A stretch of 64,000 bases of DNA from Halobacteriales archaeon QS_6_64_34 (GCA_003020925.1 PXRT01000004.1:80673-144672), one strand, 5' to 3'; shown: positions 8,560 to 18,108, counted from the stretch's first letter. Translations and numbers: made by a program. The notes: generated by a model not told the origin, from the sequence alone.

Positions 8560-8567
8560 GTGACAGC

Positions 8568-9674
8568 CTATAGCGACACGCGTTCGCCACGGTCGTCGCT
8601 GCGCTCGACCGCATCGAGAACCCGCTGGACCGCCAGCCCGTCGGCGAAGCTCGGTTCGTACTCGCCGCCCTCGGCCACTGCCGAGAGGAACTCGTAGTCC
8701 TCGTGAACGAAGGTGTGTTCCCAGCCGATGACGTGGCCCGGCGGCCACCAGTGGTCGATGTAGGGGTCGTCAGCGTCCGTCACCAGAATCGTCTCGTACC
8801 CCCGCGACCCCTCCCGGAGCACCTCCAGTTCGTTTAGCCGCTCCAGGGAGAACCGCAGGCTCCCCTTTGCCCCCTCAATCTCGATGGTGTGGTCGTTCTT
8901 GTGGCCGTTGGCAAAGCGCGACGCCTCGAGGGTTCCTACCACACCGTTCTCGAAGTCCACTTGCGCGCTGTAGGCGTCGTCGACCGTGACCGGGCGGGTC
9001 CCGCTGCCGTCTTCCACTGGTCGCTCGTCGACGAACGTCCGGAGGTGACCGGAGACTTCGGCGATGTCGCCCACGAGAAAGCGTGCGAGGTCGACCGTGT
9101 GCGCACCCAGGTCGCCCAGCGCGCCGCTGCCGGCCATCTCGGCGTCGTTGCGCCAGGACCACGGCGCCTCCGGGTCGACCAGCCAGTCCTGGAGATATCG
9201 CCCCCGGAAGTGGTGGAGTTCGCCGAGGTCGCCATTTTCGATGAGCCGCTTTGCGTACTGGACGGCCGGGACGAACCGGTAGTTGAACGCGACGCCGGCC
9301 GGGACCCCGGCGTCGCTCGCCGCGTCGGCCATCGCCTCGGCGTCCTCTAAGGTGGGCGCGAGCGGCTTCTCACAGAACGTCGGCGTGCCGGCCTCCAAGG
9401 CGGCGATGGAGGGCTCCGCGTGGACGTGGTTCGGCCCGAGGTTGTAGAACACGTCCACCTCGTCGACCACGTCGCGCCAGTCGGTGGCGGTGCGGGCGAA
9501 GCCGAGTCGGTCGGCGGCGTCGGCTAACGCCACCTCATCGCGGCCGACGATGACCTCGCGGTTCACCTCAGGGGCGTCCTCGAAGAACATCGGGAGCCGA
9601 GCGAAGGCGTTGGCGTGGGCGTTGCCCATGAAGCGGTAGCCGAGGACGCCGATGTCGAGTGGGTCTGCGGTCAT
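8568..9674 (-). CDS. Gfo/Idh/MocA-family NAD(P)-dependent sugar dehydrogenase
   Basis: The protein has 368 aa. An N-terminal Rossmann motif (GVLGYRFMGNAHANAF) is followed by the family signature EKPLAPT, with Lys the expected catalytic residue, and AFNYRFVPA. The C-terminal alpha/beta domain has GSGALGDLGAHTVDLARF, which supplies the catalytic His/Asp region. It oxidises or reduces a sugar, sugar acid or inositol in the cytoplasm; the substrate is not predictable. It lies 7 bp after the TIM-barrel isomerase/epimerase, a pairing common in inositol and unusual-sugar pathways. The MITE target duplication sits immediately after the stop codon. Confidence 0.9.
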   Translation of the reverse strand: MTADPLDIGVLGYRFMGNAHANAFARLPMFFEDAPEVNREVIVGRDEVALADAADRLGFARTATDWRDVVDEVDVFYNLGPNHVHAEPSIAALEAGTPTFCEKPLAPTLEDAEAMADAASDAGVPAGVAFNYRFVPAVQYAKRLIENGDLGELHHFRGRYLQDWLVDPEAPWSWRNDAEMAGSGALGDLGAHTVDLARFLVGDIAEVSGHLRTFVDERPVEDGSGTRPVTVDDAYSAQVDFENGVVGTLEASRFANGHKNDHTIEIEGAKGSLRFSLERLNELEVLREGSRGYETILVTDADDPYIDHWWPPGHVIGWEHTFVHEDYEFLSAVAEGGEYEPSFADGLAVQRVLDAVERSDDRGERVSL

Positions 9675-9681
9675 TGGTGGG

Positions 9682-10650
9682 TCACTCCGCCCAGTAGGCG
9701 TCGCCCGGCTGTGTCTCGAAGACGGCGCGGTCCAGTACGTCGACGGCCTTCTCTAAGCCCTCGCGGGCGCTGGTCAGGGAGTCCTCGTGTTCGATAGAGA
9801 GGGCGCCGTCGTAGCCGACCATCCGCAGCGTCGAGACCACGTCCTTCCAGTGGCCCTCGCCGTGGCCGTAGCCGATAGAGCGGAACAGCCACGAGCGGTC
9901 GGGTTCGTGGGTGTATGGTGTCGTATCGAGGACGCCCTTCTCTCGGGCCCGGTCCTCGTACACCTTGGTGTCCTTGGCGTGGAAGTGATGGATGGCGCCG
10001 TGTTCGCCGAGCAGTCTGATTGCTGCGGTCACGTCGATACCCTGCCAGTAGAGATGTGAGGGGTCGAAGTTCGCGCCGATGTACTCGTTGGTCCGGTCCC
10101 GGAGTTCCAGCATCCCGTGGGGCTCGTAGACGAGCATGTTCGGGTGCATTTCAATGGCCACGTCGACGCCGTGGTCGGCGGCGTGGTCGGCCAGGTCCGT
10201 CCAGTACTCCGTCGCCACCTCCCACTGGTAGTCGTGGGCGTCGGCGTGTTCCTGTGGCCAGGGCGCCGTGACCCAGTTGGGGACCTCGTCGTTCGGCCCG
10301 CCGGCTGGCAGCCCGGAGAAACACGTCACCGTGTTCACGTCCAGCTGGCCGGCAAGCGTAATTGTCTCCCGGAGTTCCGCGTCGGCCGTCCCAGCGCGGT
10401 CGTCGTCCGGATGCAGTGGGTTGTTGTGCGTCGCGAGCGCGCTCACCCGCATCCCGTATTCGTCGAGCAGGTCGTGCAGTTCGGCCTGTGCGGCCTCGTC
10501 ATCGAGCAGTTCGCCACGGTCGAGGTGGTCCGAGCCCGGGTAACCGCCACAGCCGATTTCGACGGCGTCGACGCCGATACCGTCCAGATACGACAGCGTC
10601 TCCCCGAGGGACTGGTCACCGAGCGGAACTGTTAGCACACCGATATCCAT
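9682..10650 (-). CDS. TIM-barrel sugar-phosphate isomerase/epimerase family protein
   Basis: The protein has 322 aa from ATG 10650. It shows the xylose-isomerase-like TIM barrel family pattern: MDIGVLTVPLG, DAVEIGCGGYPGSDHLD, SALATHNNPL, AIEMHPNMLVYEP, GANFDPSHLYWQG, HFHAKDTKVY and ALSIEHEDS. The Glu, Asp, His and Glu residues in these strands form the usual metal site. It probably isomerises or epimerises a sugar or keto-inositol together with the next gene. An upstream extension to 10854 is rejected because a TATA-like TTTTTATC (about 10677-10684) lies inside it, about 30 bp before ATG 10650. Confidence 0.88.
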   Translation of the reverse strand: MDIGVLTVPLGDQSLGETLSYLDGIGVDAVEIGCGGYPGSDHLDRGELLDDEAAQAELHDLLDEYGMRVSALATHNNPLHPDDDRAGTADAELRETITLAGQLDVNTVTCFSGLPAGGPNDEVPNWVTAPWPQEHADAHDYQWEVATEYWTDLADHAADHGVDVAIEMHPNMLVYEPHGMLELRDRTNEYIGANFDPSHLYWQGIDVTAAIRLLGEHGAIHHFHAKDTKVYEDRAREKGVLDTTPYTHEPDRSWLFRSIGYGHGEGHWKDVVSTLRMVGYDGALSIEHEDSLTSAREGLEKAVDVLDRAVFETQPGDAYWAE

Positions 10651-10658
10651 GGAGTCAG

Positions 10659-10684
10659 GTACAACAGGTGGTGTGATAAAAACA
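10659..10684 (-). promoter_or_regulatory. Promoter of the isomerase/dehydrogenase pair with a weak operator-like repeat
   Basis: The minus-strand TTTTTATC box at 10677-10684 is followed by a stretch that on the plus strand reads GTACAACAGGTGGTGTGA (10659-10676). It matches the 18-bp repeat at about 11 of 18 positions, including the whole left arm TACAACA. A protein bound here would sit between the TATA box and the start, which suggests repression. This is the weakest member of the set. Confidence 0.25.
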
Positions 10685-10815
10685 CGGGCGGGGGCAGGGA
10701 CCGCCGCCTGCCGACGGTCGCTCACGCGTACTGCTCCACCAACCGTCGCAATCGAGAACCGCGATATGGGTCGCTTTCCTCTAGACTTTTCTGACGGGAC
10801 AAGCAAGCCATCCGC

Positions 10816-12066
10816 ATGGGAAACGCGAACGACATTGATTACGCCGACCTGCACGACCCCAACGCGGAGTACACGATGCGCGAGCTATCCGCCGAGACGA
10901 TGGGGGTCACCGCAAAGCGGGGCGGCGGTCGAGACGTCGAGATTACCGACGTCCAGACGACGATGGTCGACGGGAACTTCCCGTGGACGCTGGTTCGTAT
11001 CTACACCGACGCCGGCGTCGTCGGCACCGGTGAGGCCTACTGGGGCGCGGGCGTCCCCGAACTCATCGAGCGGATGAAACCCTTCGTCATCGGCGAGAAC
11101 CCCCTCGATATCGACCGGCTCTACGAGCAGCTGATTCAGAAGATGTCGGGCGAGGGCTCGGTCGAAGGCGTCACCGTCACCGCCATCGCCGGCATCGAAA
11201 TCGCGCTGCACGACCTCGCCGGGAAGATTCTGGCGGTGCCGGCCTACCAGCTCCTGGGCGGGAAATACCGCGACGAGATGCGTGTCTACTGTGACTGCCA
11301 CACCGAGGCGGAGGCCGACCCCGACGCCTGTGCTGCGGAGGCCCGACGGGTCGTCGACGAACTCGGCTACGACGCGCTGAAGTTCGACCTTGACGTCCCG
11401 AGCGGCCTGGAGAAGGACCGCGCGAACCGCCATCTCCGCCCCGGAGAGGTCCGTCACAAGGCCGAAATCGTCGAGAAGGTCACCGAGGAGGTCAAAGACG
11501 AGGCCGACGTGGCCTTCGACTGTCACTGGACCTTCTCCGGTGGCTCGGCGAAGCGACTGGCCGACGCCATCGAGGAGTACGACGTCTGGTGGCTGGAAGA
11601 CCCCGTCCCGCCGGAGAACATCCAGGTCCAGGAGGAGGTCACCAAGTCCACGACGACGCCCATCACCGTCGGCGAGAACCGCTATCGCGTAACCGAGGAG
11701 CGACGGCTCATCGAGAACCAGGCCGTCGACATGGTCGCGCCGGACCTCCCGAAGGTCGGCGGGATGCGCGAGACCCGCAAGATTGCCGACGTGGCAAACC
11801 AGTACTACATCCCAGTCGCGATGCACAACGTCGCCTCGCCGGTTGCGACGATGGCAAGCGCACAGGTCGGCGCTGCCGTCCCGAACTCGCTTGCCGTCGA
11901 GTACCACTCCTACGAACTGGGCTGGTGGGACGACCTCGTAGAAGAGACAGTCATCGAGGACGGCTACATCGAGATTCCGGAAGAACCCGGGCTCGGCGTC
12001 ACGGTCGATATGGACGCCGTCGAGGCGCACATGGTCGACGGCGACACCCTCTTCGACGAGGCGTAG
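10816..12066 (+). CDS. Sugar-acid dehydratase, enolase superfamily (gluconate/galactonate/xylonate type)
   Basis: The protein has 416 aa. It belongs to the mandelate racemase/muconate lactonizing group: an N-terminal capping domain, then a barrel with ALKFDLD (Lys about 189), AFDCHW (Asp about 235), WLEDP (Glu about 261), TVGENRYR (Glu about 287) and AMHNVASP (His about 336). The three acids bind Mg2+. Haloarchaeal relatives dehydrate gluconate, xylonate or arabonate to 2-keto-3-deoxy acids. With KDG kinase at 31849-32808, gluconate to KDG in the semi-phosphorylative Entner-Doudoroff pathway is plausible, but a pentonate substrate is equally compatible. It is divergent from the isomerase gene. 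Confidence 0.85.
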   Translation: MGNANDIDYADLHDPNAEYTMRELSAETMGVTAKRGGGRDVEITDVQTTMVDGNFPWTLVRIYTDAGVVGTGEAYWGAGVPELIERMKPFVIGENPLDIDRLYEQLIQKMSGEGSVEGVTVTAIAGIEIALHDLAGKILAVPAYQLLGGKYRDEMRVYCDCHTEAEADPDACAAEARRVVDELGYDALKFDLDVPSGLEKDRANRHLRPGEVRHKAEIVEKVTEEVKDEADVAFDCHWTFSGGSAKRLADAIEEYDVWWLEDPVPPENIQVQEEVTKSTTTPITVGENRYRVTEERRLIENQAVDMVAPDLPKVGGMRETRKIADVANQYYIPVAMHNVASPVATMASAQVGAAVPNSLAVEYHSYELGWWDDLVEETVIEDGYIEIPEEPGLGVTVDMDAVEAHMVDGDTLFDEA

Positions 12067-12096
12067 GAGTTCACCGTCGACACGACACCGCTCCCG

Positions 12097-13647
12097 TCAC
12101 TGGGTGCCGAACCGCTCGGCGACGGCCTGCCGGTCCAGCTTCTCCGGCCCAGAGGTGGGCATCTCGTCGATGAATTCCAGATGCCTGGGCAGCTTGTACC
12201 GTGCGAGCCGACCCTCACAGACGGCCTCGATATCGGCGAGGGTCAGCGACTCGTCGCCCTCGACGACGGCCTTACCGACCTCGCCCCACTGCTCGTCCGG
12301 GACCGGTATCACGACCACCTCGTCGACGCCCTCGTGGTCCGAGAGCACCGACTCGACCTCGGCCGGATAGACGTTCTCGCCCCCGCTGACGAACACGTCT
12401 TTCTTGCGGCCCTCGATGCGGTAGTAGCCGTCGGCGTCGACGCTGGCGAGGTCCCCGGTCGACACCCACCCGGAGCCGAAGGTCGCCACACTCTCCTCGC
12501 TGTCGAGATACCCCGAGGCCGCGTGGGGCGAGCGCAACTCGAGTTCCCCGACAGTGCCGGTGTCGACGGGCTCGCCGTCGTCGACGACTCTGGCGTCGAC
12601 GTGCATCGCCGGCTTGCCGACCGTGTCTGCCTTCTCCCCGGGCCACCCGTCGGGCATCGCGAAGTTGTTCGGGCCACACTCGGTGAGGCCGTACCCCTGT
12701 GACAGCTCGACCCCACGGTCCCACCAGGTCTCCATGACGGACTGCCGGCAGGGGCCGCCGCCGGATTTGACGATGCGAAGCGTCGAGAGCGTCGTCGTGA
12801 CCCAGTCGTCGTGCTCGGTGAGCATCCTGAGGACGGCGGGGACGGCCACGAGCACCGTGGCCGCCTCGCGCTCGACGGTCGCAAGTAGCCCGCCCGGGTC
12901 GAACTCGCGGGCTATCACGACTGTCCCGCCCATGTGCCAGACCGGGACCGTGATGACGTTCCAGCCGCCGGTGTGGAACATCGGAAAGGTAAGCGGCGTC
13001 ACGTCGTCGTCCCGCAGTCCCCACGACGTGATTGTGTTCAGCGAGTTCCAGACGACGGCCCGATGGCTGATGACCGCCTCCTTCGGTGTCCCGGTCGACC
13101 CCCCGGTGTGCAGGAGTAGATGGATGTCCTCGGGCGCGAGCGTCGCCGGCTCCACCGGGTTCGGGTCTTCCGGGAGTGTGTCGGCGTACGACGGGTGGTC
13201 TGCAGGGAGGTCGGCGTCCGACGATTCGACCACCAGCAACGGCGTCTCCGACCTGTCGCAGGCCTCCAGGCCGGCCGCCACGTCGTCGACGAACGGCGCT
13301 TCGACGACGACCAGCCCGGGGTCGACCCGGTCGAGCAGTTCGCCGAGTTCGGGCGGGGCCAGCCGGTGTGAAAGCGGCGCGAGCACGCCGCCGGTCTTGC
13401 CGGTCGCGAAAAAGAGGTCGACGACGGCCGGGCGGTTCCGCGAGACGACGGCCACACGGTCGTCCCGGCCGACGCCGAACTCCCTCAGCAGTCCCACGAC
13501 GCGGTTGGCCCGCCGGTCGAGGTCGGCGTAGGTGAACCGCCGGCCGGTGGTCGCGTCCACCAGGGCCGTCCGCTCCGGCGTGAGAGTGGCGCGCTTCTCG
13601 CTCCAGGCGCCGACCCACGCCTGCGGGCCGTCGCTGAACTCAGACAT
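12097..13647 (-). CDS. AMP-forming acyl-CoA synthetase
   Basis: The protein has 516 aa. ANL-superfamily adenylating enzyme with the P-loop-like LLLHTGGSTGTPKEAVISHR, the SQGYGLTECGP motif A5, WVSTGDLASVDADGYYRIEGRKKD (motif A8 hinge) and the catalytic Lys near the C-terminus (PTSGPEKLDRQ). It converts a carboxylate to its CoA thioester through an acyl-AMP; the chain length or aromatic nature of the substrate cannot be assigned. Its ATG overlaps the end of the upstream alpha/beta hydrolase gene by 8 bp, so the two form an operon, perhaps for hydrolysis of an ester or lactone followed by CoA activation. Confidence 0.92.
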   Translation of the reverse strand: MSEFSDGPQAWVGAWSEKRATLTPERTALVDATTGRRFTYADLDRRANRVVGLLREFGVGRDDRVAVVSRNRPAVVDLFFATGKTGGVLAPLSHRLAPPELGELLDRVDPGLVVVEAPFVDDVAAGLEACDRSETPLLVVESSDADLPADHPSYADTLPEDPNPVEPATLAPEDIHLLLHTGGSTGTPKEAVISHRAVVWNSLNTITSWGLRDDDVTPLTFPMFHTGGWNVITVPVWHMGGTVVIAREFDPGGLLATVEREAATVLVAVPAVLRMLTEHDDWVTTTLSTLRIVKSGGGPCRQSVMETWWDRGVELSQGYGLTECGPNNFAMPDGWPGEKADTVGKPAMHVDARVVDDGEPVDTGTVGELELRSPHAASGYLDSEESVATFGSGWVSTGDLASVDADGYYRIEGRKKDVFVSGGENVYPAEVESVLSDHEGVDEVVVIPVPDEQWGEVGKAVVEGDESLTLADIEAVCEGRLARYKLPRHLEFIDEMPTSGPEKLDRQAVAERFGTQ

Positions 13648-14443
13648 CGTCGAGGAACTCCGTGAGAGCGTCGTTTACCTGTTGGGCCCGCTCGATGAAC
13701 AGGAGATGTGGGGCCCCCGAAAGCGTCTGAAACCGGGCGTTCGGGAGCCGCGCTGCCAGCAGTTCCCCGTTCTCGACGGGAACGACCCGGTCGGCGGTGC
13801 CGTGCAGGACCAGCGCGGGCACGCGAATCTCCCCGAGGCGGTCGGCGACGTCGAACGCCTGGACCGCAGCGCCCTGCCACAGTCGGGCCTGGTCGCTCGC
13901 GTCGCTGTCGAGCCGCCAGTCGACGATATCCGCGACGAGGCCGTCGTTCGACGCCATGAACTCGTCGGTCATCGCGGGCCCCATCTTGTACCGGATTTCC
14001 TCGCGGGCGTCGAAGTCGTCGGGCACGTCGTACATGCGCGCCTGTGTCTCCTCGGGAATCGGGACGGCCTCGGGCCCGCCCGGCGAGGTACACATGAGCG
14101 TCAGCGACCGGGTGCGGTCGCACTCCAGCGCGAACTGCAGCGCTATCATCCCGCCCATGCTGGCGCCGACAACGTGGGCCGACTGCACGCCGGCGTGGTC
14201 CATGACGGCTGCGAGGTCGCTCGCCATCTCGGCCATCGTGTAGGGGCCCTCCGGCGTCCCGGAGTCGCCGGTACCCCGGTTGTCCGGGACGATGGTGTCG
14301 TACGCCTCGACGACGGCGCGGCGCTGCCACTGCCACATCCACCGACTGTAGCCGATGCCCTCGACGAACACGACTGTCTCGGCGTCGGCGGGGCCCTCCC
14401 GCTCGTAGGCGAGGCGGACGCCGTCGTTGTGTGCTATCTCCAT
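13640..14443 (-). CDS. Alpha/beta-fold hydrolase
   Basis: The protein has 267 aa. The fold markers are an oxyanion-strand region VVFVEGIGYSRWMW, DNRGTGDS, the nucleophile elbow GASMGG (Ser about 95), the acid in LHGTADRVVP and the catalytic His in GAPHLLFIE. It resembles 3-oxoadipate enol-lactonase or carboxylesterase types; the substrate is unknown. It is the first gene of a two-gene operon with the acyl-CoA synthetase. It is cytoplasmic and has no signal peptide. Confidence 0.88.
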   Translation of the reverse strand: MEIAHNDGVRLAYEREGPADAETVVFVEGIGYSRWMWQWQRRAVVEAYDTIVPDNRGTGDSGTPEGPYTMAEMASDLAAVMDHAGVQSAHVVGASMGGMIALQFALECDRTRSLTLMCTSPGGPEAVPIPEETQARMYDVPDDFDAREEIRYKMGPAMTDEFMASNDGLVADIVDWRLDSDASDQARLWQGAAVQAFDVADRLGEIRVPALVLHGTADRVVPVENGELLAARLPNARFQTLSGAPHLLFIERAQQVNDALTEFLDDV

Positions 14444-14841
14444 TGGCTATCTCCCGACGTGGTGTGGGTGTGTCAGTGTCATGTGTGGTCGAAGCGGCCA
14501 AAGCGGTTCGCGGCCACAGCGGCCAGCGTGCTCGCGCCGTACCGGTCATCGTCTCGACGGTGGGCAACACCTCGTACTGGACCGGCGACGTGACCAGCAG
14601 ATGGTACACCGACGGGTGGACGGCCAGCGGAGTCATAAATTGTGTTGTCCAAAAACGCACCCGTTTGTTACTAATTAGGTATCGACTGTCTCGACCGTTC
14701 AACACGCCATCACGAACCCGCGAATTTCGGGGGACTTGACGCCCAAAACAACCGTTTCTATCACGAACGACCACAGGGGACGGCGCGACAGTATCTCCCT
14801 GATTCAATAGTGTTTTAGGCTTCGGATATGGAGAGACTGAT
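14444..14841. promoter_or_regulatory. Divergent intergenic region (hydrolase/ppc)
   Basis: No gene is seen in this 398-bp stretch. A TATA-like GTTTTAGG at about 14812-14819 lies roughly 25 bp before ATG 14842 and should drive ppc. The segment 14640-14720 is AT-rich; it contains AAACGCACCCGTTTGTTA, which matches only 11 of 18 positions of the sugar operator and which I do not count as a site. Confidence 0.35.
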
Positions 14842-17538
14842 ATGACTTTGCACGCCAGAGAGATAAACCAAGACGTGCGGGAGCTTGGTGAGCTCTTGGG
14901 CGACGTTCTCGAGACGCAATCTTCGACTGAGGCGTTCAAAATCGTCGAGCGAACACGGAAAGCCTCTATCGAGTACCGGCGTGGCGACGCCGATACCCGA
15001 AAGGAGGTCGACGAGACCCTCGACCGCCTCAACCCGGAGATGCAGGATATCGTCGCCCGGGCCTTTACCACGTATTTCGAGCTTATCAACCTCGCCGAGG
15101 AGCGCGAGCGAGTCCGGGAGACCCGCGAGGGCAGCCAGGAGGGCATCCTCGCCGACAGCGTCGAGGCGGCCGTCGACATGCTGGACGACCGCGGCGCCGA
15201 CACCGAGGAACTCCAGCAGGTACTCGACGACGTACTCATCGAGCCGACCTTCACCGCCCACCCGACCGAGGCCCGCCGCAAGACTGTCAAGGCGAAGCTC
15301 CGCTCGGTCGCGGAGGACCTGGAGCTACTTGACGAGGTCCGGCTGACCGACCGCGAGGAAGACCACATCGAACGCGACCTCGCCGCCGAGGTGACGAGCC
15401 TTTGGCAGACCCCGCAAGTCCGCGAGCGACGCCCGGAAGTGACAGACGAGGCGCTCAACATCCAGTGGTACCTCGAGAACGTCCTCTTCGAGGTCATCGA
15501 CGGGGTGTACGACGAACTAGAACGCGCCATCGAAGAGCGGTACGACGAGGATATCGAGGTCCCCAAGCTCTACGAGTTCCGTTCGTGGGCCGGGTCGGAC
15601 CGCGACGGCAACCCCTTCGTGACCCCCGAGGTCACCGAGGAGACACTGGAGCGCCAGCGCGACACCATCCTCCCGCTGTACCGCGACAAGCTCAAGGAGC
15701 TCTCCGGCGTGCTCTCTCAGGACGCCTCGAACATCACGACCGACGCGACGTTCGACGAGCGCCTGGGCGAGCACAAAGAGCGCCTCCCCGGCATCGCCAG
15801 CGAGGCCGAAGAACGCTACCCCGACGAGCCCTACCGCCAGAAGCTCAAGCTGATGCGCGAGTCGGTGCTCCGGGTCAGCGACGTCCGACAGGGCGGCTAC
15901 GACAATCCCGAGGACCTGCTGAAGGACCTCCGTTCTATCGCGGAGAGTCTCCGGGAGAACAACGCCGAGGTCGTCGCCGAGTCCCACGTCGACCCCCTGA
16001 TTCGGAAGGTCGACACCTTCGGCTTCTCGCTTGCGGGGCTGGACCTCCGTGACCACCGGAAGATGCACACGGACGCCATCGCCGAGACGATGGACCGACA
16101 GGGCATCGACTACGCCGGGATGGACGAGGACGAGCGCGTCGAGTGCCTCACGGAGGCCCTCCTCCAGGACGGCACGGTCGTCGATATGGAGGACGAGACG
16201 GGCCTGTCCGACGATTCGGCCCGCGTCCTCGAACGGTTCCGCAAGACCGCCGACTGGCAAAACGAGTTCGGCGTCGACGCCATCGACACCTACGCCATCT
16301 CCTGGTGTGAGGAGCCAAGCCACGTACTCGAGGTCCTCTTCCTCGCCGACCAGGTCGGCATCGTCGACCTTCCGGGCTACTGCGGGCTGGACATCGTCCC
16401 GCTGCTCGAATCGGAGTACGCCCTCTCGGGCGCCCGGCGCATCATGGGGACCCTCTTCGAGAACGAGGCCTACGAGATGGCGCTGAACGCCCGCAACGGC
16501 GTCCAGGAGATAATGCTGGGGTACTCCGACTCCAACAAGGAAAACGGCTTCCTGGCTGCGAACTGGTCGCTGTACAACAACCAGAAGCGCCTGGCCGACA
16601 TCACCAGCGACTTCGACGTCGACATGCGTCTGTTCCACGGTCGCGGGGGCTCTATCTCCCGTGGCGGCGGGCCGATGAACGACGCGATGCTTGCACTGCC
16701 AAACGAGACCGTCACCGGCCAGATAAAGTTCACCGAGCAGGGCGAAGCCATCGCCGAAAAATACGCCAATCCCGACATCGCCCAGCGCAACTTAGAGCAG
16801 ATGCTCAACGCGCAGGTCCGGGCCCGGCACAACGCGATGGAGGACCCCGTCGAAGAGATTCCCGACGCCTGGCGCGAGGCCATGGAGAAGTCGGCCCCCG
16901 CCGCCCGCGAGGAGTATCAGGACCTCCTGCAGACCGACGGCTTCGTCGACTACTTCGAGCAGGCCACGCCCATCACGGTCATCGAGAACTTGAACATGGG
17001 CTCCCGGCCCGCCTCCCGCAGCGAGGACCGCAGCGTCGACGACCTCCGGGCTATCCCGTGGGTGTTCTCCTGGACCCAGGCCCGCTGTATCATCCCCGGC
17101 TGGTACTCCATCGCTACGGGGCTGAACGCCTACCTCGAGGACGGCGGCGACATCGAGACGCTCCGGGAGATGTACGAGGAATGGCCGTTCTTCCGGACGA
17201 AAATCGACAACGCCTCGCTCGCGCTGGCCCGGACGGACTTCGACATCGCAACGGAGTACGCCGACCTCGCCGACGACGACCTGCGCGAACGCATCTTCCC
17301 GCGAATCAAAAGCGAGTACGACGACACCGTCGACCTCGTGCTCGATATCACGGAGCGTGACAGCTTACTCTCCCGGGAGTGGCTAGAGGAAAACCTCGAA
17401 CGCCGCAACCCATACGTCGACCCGCTGAACCTCCTGCAGGTCCGACTGCTCGCCCAGTCTCACCTGACAGAGACCGAAAAGCGGACGCTGCGACTGACCG
17501 TACAGGGTATCGCCGCCGGGATGAAAAACACTGGATAA
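14842..17538 (+). CDS. ppc: Phosphoenolpyruvate carboxylase
   Basis: The protein has 898 aa, the bacterial-type PEPC length. It carries the complete catalytic set: FTAHPTEARR (His about 140), SWAGSDRDGNPFVT, GYSDSNKENGFLAAN, the loop FHGRGGSISRGGGP (His about 599), NMGSRPASR, and a C-terminal MKNTG. It carboxylates PEP to oxaloacetate with bicarbonate, replenishing the TCA cycle. With pyruvate kinase at 29973-31730 it competes for PEP at the same branch point. No deletions or frameshifts are visible, in contrast to glpK and ureC in this window. Confidence 0.97.
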   Translation: MTLHAREINQDVRELGELLGDVLETQSSTEAFKIVERTRKASIEYRRGDADTRKEVDETLDRLNPEMQDIVARAFTTYFELINLAEERERVRETREGSQEGILADSVEAAVDMLDDRGADTEELQQVLDDVLIEPTFTAHPTEARRKTVKAKLRSVAEDLELLDEVRLTDREEDHIERDLAAEVTSLWQTPQVRERRPEVTDEALNIQWYLENVLFEVIDGVYDELERAIEERYDEDIEVPKLYEFRSWAGSDRDGNPFVTPEVTEETLERQRDTILPLYRDKLKELSGVLSQDASNITTDATFDERLGEHKERLPGIASEAEERYPDEPYRQKLKLMRESVLRVSDVRQGGYDNPEDLLKDLRSIAESLRENNAEVVAESHVDPLIRKVDTFGFSLAGLDLRDHRKMHTDAIAETMDRQGIDYAGMDEDERVECLTEALLQDGTVVDMEDETGLSDDSARVLERFRKTADWQNEFGVDAIDTYAISWCEEPSHVLEVLFLADQVGIVDLPGYCGLDIVPLLESEYALSGARRIMGTLFENEAYEMALNARNGVQEIMLGYSDSNKENGFLAANWSLYNNQKRLADITSDFDVDMRLFHGRGGSISRGGGPMNDAMLALPNETVTGQIKFTEQGEAIAEKYANPDIAQRNLEQMLNAQVRARHNAMEDPVEEIPDAWREAMEKSAPAAREEYQDLLQTDGFVDYFEQATPITVIENLNMGSRPASRSEDRSVDDLRAIPWVFSWTQARCIIPGWYSIATGLNAYLEDGGDIETLREMYEEWPFFRTKIDNASLALARTDFDIATEYADLADDDLRERIFPRIKSEYDDTVDLVLDITERDSLLSREWLEENLERRNPYVDPLNLLQVRLLAQSHLTETEKRTLRLTVQGIAAGMKNTG

Positions 17539-17556
17539 TCCAGCCGGTCTGATTCT

Positions 17557-17574
17557 TTACAACAGCTGTTGTTC
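17557..17574. promoter_or_regulatory. Operator-like palindrome upstream of uspA-type gene
   Basis: The sequence TTACAACAGCTGTTGTTC contains the perfect palindrome ACAACAGCTGTTGT and matches 14 of 18 positions of the element at 7167-7184. It lies between the ppc stop and the usp start, about 40 bp upstream of the latter. It could also form a weak RNA hairpin after ppc, so a terminator role is an alternative. Confidence 0.4.
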
Positions 17575-17613
17575 TATCGAAGCCTTTAGGCTCCGGTAGC
17601 TGCCATATATCGT

Positions 17614-18066
17614 ATGGCACTCGAAACCCTGCTCCTCGCGGTCGGACCGAACGACGCCAGCCGTATCGAGGAGCTCGCACGCACCGTTATCGACATCGGG
17701 GGCCCGGCCGGGGCCGACGTGGTCATCGCCCACGTCTTCACCGACGACGAGTACGAGACGGCCGTCGAGCGACTGGAGTTCGAGGCCGTGGCCGAAGCGG
17801 ACCCCGACGACGTGGCCGACCGCCACGCCACTGTTCGGGAGCTGCGCGACCGCCTCTCCGAGGCCGACATCCCGACCAGCGTCCGTGGGGCGGTCGGCGA
17901 GCACAGCGACGAAATTGTCGCGCTCGCCGGCACGACGCGTGCGGACCTCGTCGTCGTCGGCGGCCGGAAGCGCTCGCCGGCCGGGAAAGCCGTCTTCGGC
18001 TCCGTCGCACAGGAGGTCATGCTCGAGGCGCCCTGTCCAGTGACCTTCGTCCGCGGCGACGAGTAG
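17614..18066 (+). CDS. Universal stress protein (UspA family)
   Basis: The protein has 150 aa with a single Usp domain: LETLLLAVGPNDAS at strand 1, ADVVIAHVFTDDE, and the ATP-binding signature GGRKRSPAGKAVFGSVAQEVM (G-x2-G-x9-G-S/T type). Such proteins are cytoplasmic dimers that bind ATP and act in stress responses. The gene lies 75 bp after ppc and could be partly co-transcribed with it, but it has its own palindromic upstream element. Confidence 0.92.
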   Translation: MALETLLLAVGPNDASRIEELARTVIDIGGPAGADVVIAHVFTDDEYETAVERLEFEAVAEADPDDVADRHATVRELRDRLSEADIPTSVRGAVGEHSDEIVALAGTTRADLVVVGGRKRSPAGKAVFGSVAQEVMLEAPCPVTFVRGDE

Positions 18067-18108
18067 CGGACGGAGAAAGCATTTATTTCAGGGGCGTATC
18101 CCCAGCGT

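Noticed and set aside
10885..12030. 381-codon minus-strand frame opposite the dehydratase
   Set aside because: Lacks motifs; the plus strand carries all enolase-superfamily metal ligands.
13485..15566. 693-codon minus-strand frame spanning several genes
   Set aside because: Ser/Arg-rich, not acidic, and overlaps ppc, the hydrolase and the ligase, all well supported.
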